A stretch of 64,000 nt of DNA. Source: an uncultured Pelagibacteraceae bacterium. GTDB taxonomy: Bacteria > Pseudomonadota > Alphaproteobacteria > Pelagibacterales > Pelagibacteraceae. Shown here in pieces: positions 62,200 to 64,000 of this stretch. The stretch covers positions 1-64,000 of the forward strand of contig CACJFJ010000004.1 in NCBI GenBank assembly GCA_902592675.1. Reading direction: 5' to 3'. The notes below the pieces were generated by a model. That model saw nothing but the letters and a program-made list of their open reading frames with translations. It did not search any database and was not told where the DNA came from. The first letter of the stretch is position 1. Each line of letters opens with the position of its first letter. A program made the translations under genes and the position numbers.

Positions 62200-63153
62200 T
62201 TATTTTTGTATAGTGTTTAATTTGTTCAATTCCTCTAAGAATTGAGGAACTGCTTCAAAAAGATCAGCTTCAAGTCCATAATCTGCGACACTAAAAATTG
62301 GCGCTTCACCATCTTTATTGATTGCTACGATCACTTTACTTTCTTTCATGCCAGCTAAATGTTGAATAGCACCTGAGATACCAACAGCGATATATAAATC
62401 AGGAACAACAACTTTTCCCGTTTGGCCAACTTGATGATCGTTACTTATGTATCCAGCATCAACTGCTGCTCTTGAAGCTCCAATAGCTGCATTCAATTTA
62501 TCAGCTAAAGAAGTAATCAATTTAAAATTATCTCCACTTTGCATTCCTCTTCCACCAGAAACAACAACTCTTGCTGTCCCAAGTTCGGGTCTATCTGATT
62601 TAACCTCTTCTCTTTTAATAAATTTTGTTTTTGAAAATTCTTCACCGGGATCTGTTTTTTCTATAGGAGCTGATCCACCCGAGCTTTCGCATGGATCAAA
62701 GGATGTGGGTCTGATAGTTACACATTTTTTTGAATCTTTACTTTTAACTGTTGCAAAAGCGTTTCCTGCATAAATAGGTCTTAAAAAGGTATCGGATGAG
62801 ATAACTTTAATAATATCACTTATTTGAGATGTGTCTAAAGCAGCAGCAATTCTTGGCATTAAATTTTTTCCAAAAGTATTTGCTGAACTTATAATGTGTG
62901 AATAGTTTTCAGCTAATTTTACAATTACTGGGGCAAAATTTTCAGCAACAAAATTTTCATAGTGAGCAGCTTCAACTTGAATAACCTTTTTAATTAATGG
63001 TAATTCTGAAAGCGCTTTTGCAGCTTCATCACAATTATGTCCAATAATTACTGCATGCACATCATTATCAATTTGAGAGGCTGCTGTGCTTGCATTAAGC
63101 GTAAATGGCTTTATCTCTTTGTTATTATGTTCTGCAATTAATAAAACTGACAT
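62200..63153 (-). CDS. etfA: Electron transfer flavoprotein alpha subunit
   Basis: FAD-binding subunit of 317 residues. The C-terminal ETF motif is VVVSGGRGMQSGDNFKLITSLADKLNAAIGASRAAVDAGYI (about 200-240) with QVGQTGKVVVPDLYIAVGISGAIQHLAGMK, which binds FAD. Shares one base with etfB, so both form a coupled pair. Receives electrons from dehydrogenases such as dimethylglycine dehydrogenase. Confidence 0.96.
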   Translation of the reverse strand: MSVLLIAEHNNKEIKPFTLNASTAASQIDNDVHAVIIGHNCDEAAKALSELPLIKKVIQVEAAHYENFVAENFAPVIVKLAENYSHIISSANTFGKNLMPRIAAALDTSQISDIIKVISSDTFLRPIYAGNAFATVKSKDSKKCVTIRPTSFDPCESSGGSAPIEKTDPGEEFSKTKFIKREEVKSDRPELGTARVVVSGGRGMQSGDNFKLITSLADKLNAAIGASRAAVDAGYISNDHQVGQTGKVVVPDLYIAVGISGAIQHLAGMKESKVIVAINKDGEAPIFSVADYGLEADLFEAVPQFLEELNKLNTIQK

Positions 63154-63902
63154 TATATTACCTTGGCTTCATTTTTTAATTTTTGAACCAACTCAGCTAC
63201 ACTTGAAACTTTTATTCCAGCTTTTCTTTTTGGTGGCTCTTCAACTTTAATTTGCTCGATTCTTGGATTTATATCTACCCCTAAATCTGACGCATTTAAT
63301 TGTTCTATAGGTTTTTTCTTAGCTTTCATTATATTTGGTAATGAAGCGTACCTTGGTTCATTTAATCTTAAGTCACAAGTTACTATTGCCGGAATATTAA
63401 TTTCAATTGTTTCTAAACCTTCATCTATCTCTCTAGTAACTTCTAATTTACCATCTTTGATTTCAATTTTTGATGCAAAAGTTGCTTGAGGCCAATTTAA
63501 AAGTGCACTCAACATTTGACCTGTTTGATTACAATCGTCATCAATAGCTTGTTTACCCATAAAAACTAAATCTGGTTTTTCTTTTTCAACAATTTTTTGT
63601 AACAATTTTGAAACGGCAAGAGGTTCAATAACACCGTCTGTCTTAACAAGTATCCCTCTATCTGCTCCAACTGCTAAGGCTTTACGAACAGTTTCTTGAG
63701 CTTTCTCTTCACCGATACTTACTGCAATAACTTCTGTAGCTTTACCAGCTTCTTTAATTTTTACGGCTTCTTCTATTGCATTATCATCAGGTGGATTGGT
63801 AGACATTTTAACATTGTCAGTTACCACACCCGTGTTATCTTCCTTAACTCTGATTTGAACGTTGTAATCTATTACTCTTTTTACTGCGACTAAAATTTTC
63901 AT
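63153..63902 (-). CDS. etfB: Electron transfer flavoprotein beta subunit
   Basis: AMP-binding subunit of 249 residues. [21 protein letters not shown] and [21 protein letters not shown] (about 34) open the protein; [36 protein letters not shown] (about 112-147) and the recognition loop [25 protein letters not shown] (about 176-200) are the ETF-beta signatures. Starts inside the stop of the upstream gene (one-base overlap), so it is expressed with the GcvT-domain enzyme. Confidence 0.96.
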   Translation of the reverse strand: MKILVAVKRVIDYNVQIRVKEDNTGVVTDNVKMSTNPPDDNAIEEAVKIKEAGKATEVIAVSIGEEKAQETVRKALAVGADRGILVKTDGVIEPLAVSKLLQKIVEKEKPDLVFMGKQAIDDDCNQTGQMLSALLNWPQATFASKIEIKDGKLEVTREIDEGLETIEINIPAIVTCDLRLNEPRYASLPNIMKAKKKPIEQLNASDLGVDINPRIEQIKVEEPPKRKAGIKVSSVAELVQKLKNEAKVI

Positions 63903-64000
63903 TAAGCTCTCAATAATTTATTTTCTGTATCGTAAGGACTTTCATCTAATATTGTAGCTTCATACATCTTGCCTAAAATATCAACCTTAAGTTTCTCACC
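63902..64000 (-). CDS. C-terminal end of a GcvT-domain enzyme (dimethylglycine/sarcosine dehydrogenase-like), partial
   Basis: Only 32 codons and the stop are in the window. They read [20 protein letters not shown] followed by [12 protein letters not shown], the usual tail of folate-binding GcvT domains in dimethylglycine and sarcosine dehydrogenases. The stop overlaps the etfB ATG by one base, and ETF is the electron acceptor of those dehydrogenases, which supports the choice. The glycine cleavage T-protein is the alternative. Confidence 0.7.
   Translation of the reverse strand, partial: GEKLKVDILGKMYEATILDESPYDTENKLLRA

Noticed and set aside
62447-62773. 108-residue plus-strand frame opposite etfA
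   Set aside because: Shadow of etfA; no start signal or motif.
1-64000. tRNA genes, rRNA, CRISPR arrays, insertion sequences and prophage
   Set aside because: No cloverleaf-type, repeat-spacer or transposase features were seen in the intergenic spaces, all of which are short.

Overview
This window looks like a piece of a SAR11-clade (Candidatus Pelagibacter-like) alphaproteobacterial chromosome. The evidence is a very AT-rich sequence, genes packed with one-base or ATGA overlaps, no insertion sequences, tRNAs or phage genes, and a gene set typical of marine oligotrophs: TRAP transport, sulfonate breakdown with reverse APS reductase, a thiamin-pyrophosphate riboswitch in front of a solute:sodium symporter (thiV type), an iron ABC transporter, the glyoxylate shunt and ETF-linked methyl oxidation. 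The assignment is from gene content and codon bias, not from a database match.

Layout. 1-2605 (minus) is a TakP-like TRAP transporter with a hairpin between the binding protein and the permeases. 2725-7712 (plus) is a tightly packed run: GMC oxidoreductase, TerC-like protein, SDR, M23 peptidase and a DegT-fold enzyme with His at the PLP-lysine position. 7709-12157 (minus) is a surface or lipid modification cassette: two SGNH-like proteins, a NodU-type carbamoyltransferase, DUF5989 and SxtJ-family membrane proteins. 12374-21643 is a sulfonate/sulfite block: Xsc, SuyAB, a YeiH-type and a TauE-type exporter, AprABM and two unnamed small proteins. 21744-27008 (minus) holds a HIT protein, the p-aminobenzoate genes, an MFS transporter and a cystathionine beta-lyase-like enzyme. 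27058-30893 (plus) holds a 27-residue basic protein and a membrane/sulfatase/methyltransferase cluster of unknown product.

30897-41982 is mainly housekeeping: mnmA, DUF3553, an inositol-phosphatase-family gene, recX, an ABA4-like protein, a rhodanese, amtB, HU and rseP, plus an amidotransferase / iron alcohol dehydrogenase / acyltransferase-like operon. 41986-45027 pairs an ScfR/RamB-type regulator with isocitrate lyase across a cluster of TTTGTAAA-like half-sites. 45077-50912 has an ABC-2 exporter, the TPP riboswitch plus thiV, small membrane proteins and a cupredoxin. 51668-57031 has an Fe(III) ABC transporter with AzlCD and a thioredoxin-like gene downstream, behind overlapping Fur-like palindromes. 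57126-64000 has LysR-acuI-folE, hisI, DUF2237, the ETF-quinone oxidoreductase, etfAB and the tail of a GcvT-domain (dimethylglycine/sarcosine dehydrogenase-like) enzyme.

How it fits together. The sulfonate block forms a logical route: carbon is taken from sulfoacetaldehyde and sulfolactate, the released sulfite is exported or oxidised to APS, and electrons enter the membrane through AprM. The right end links methyl-group oxidation to the quinone pool through ETF. The best candidates for poorly described systems are the carbamoyltransferase-DUF5989-SxtJ-SGNH cassette, the YLDPGTGS/methyltransferase/sulfatase cluster, the 116-residue protein next to aprA, and the nested hairpin beside amtB.
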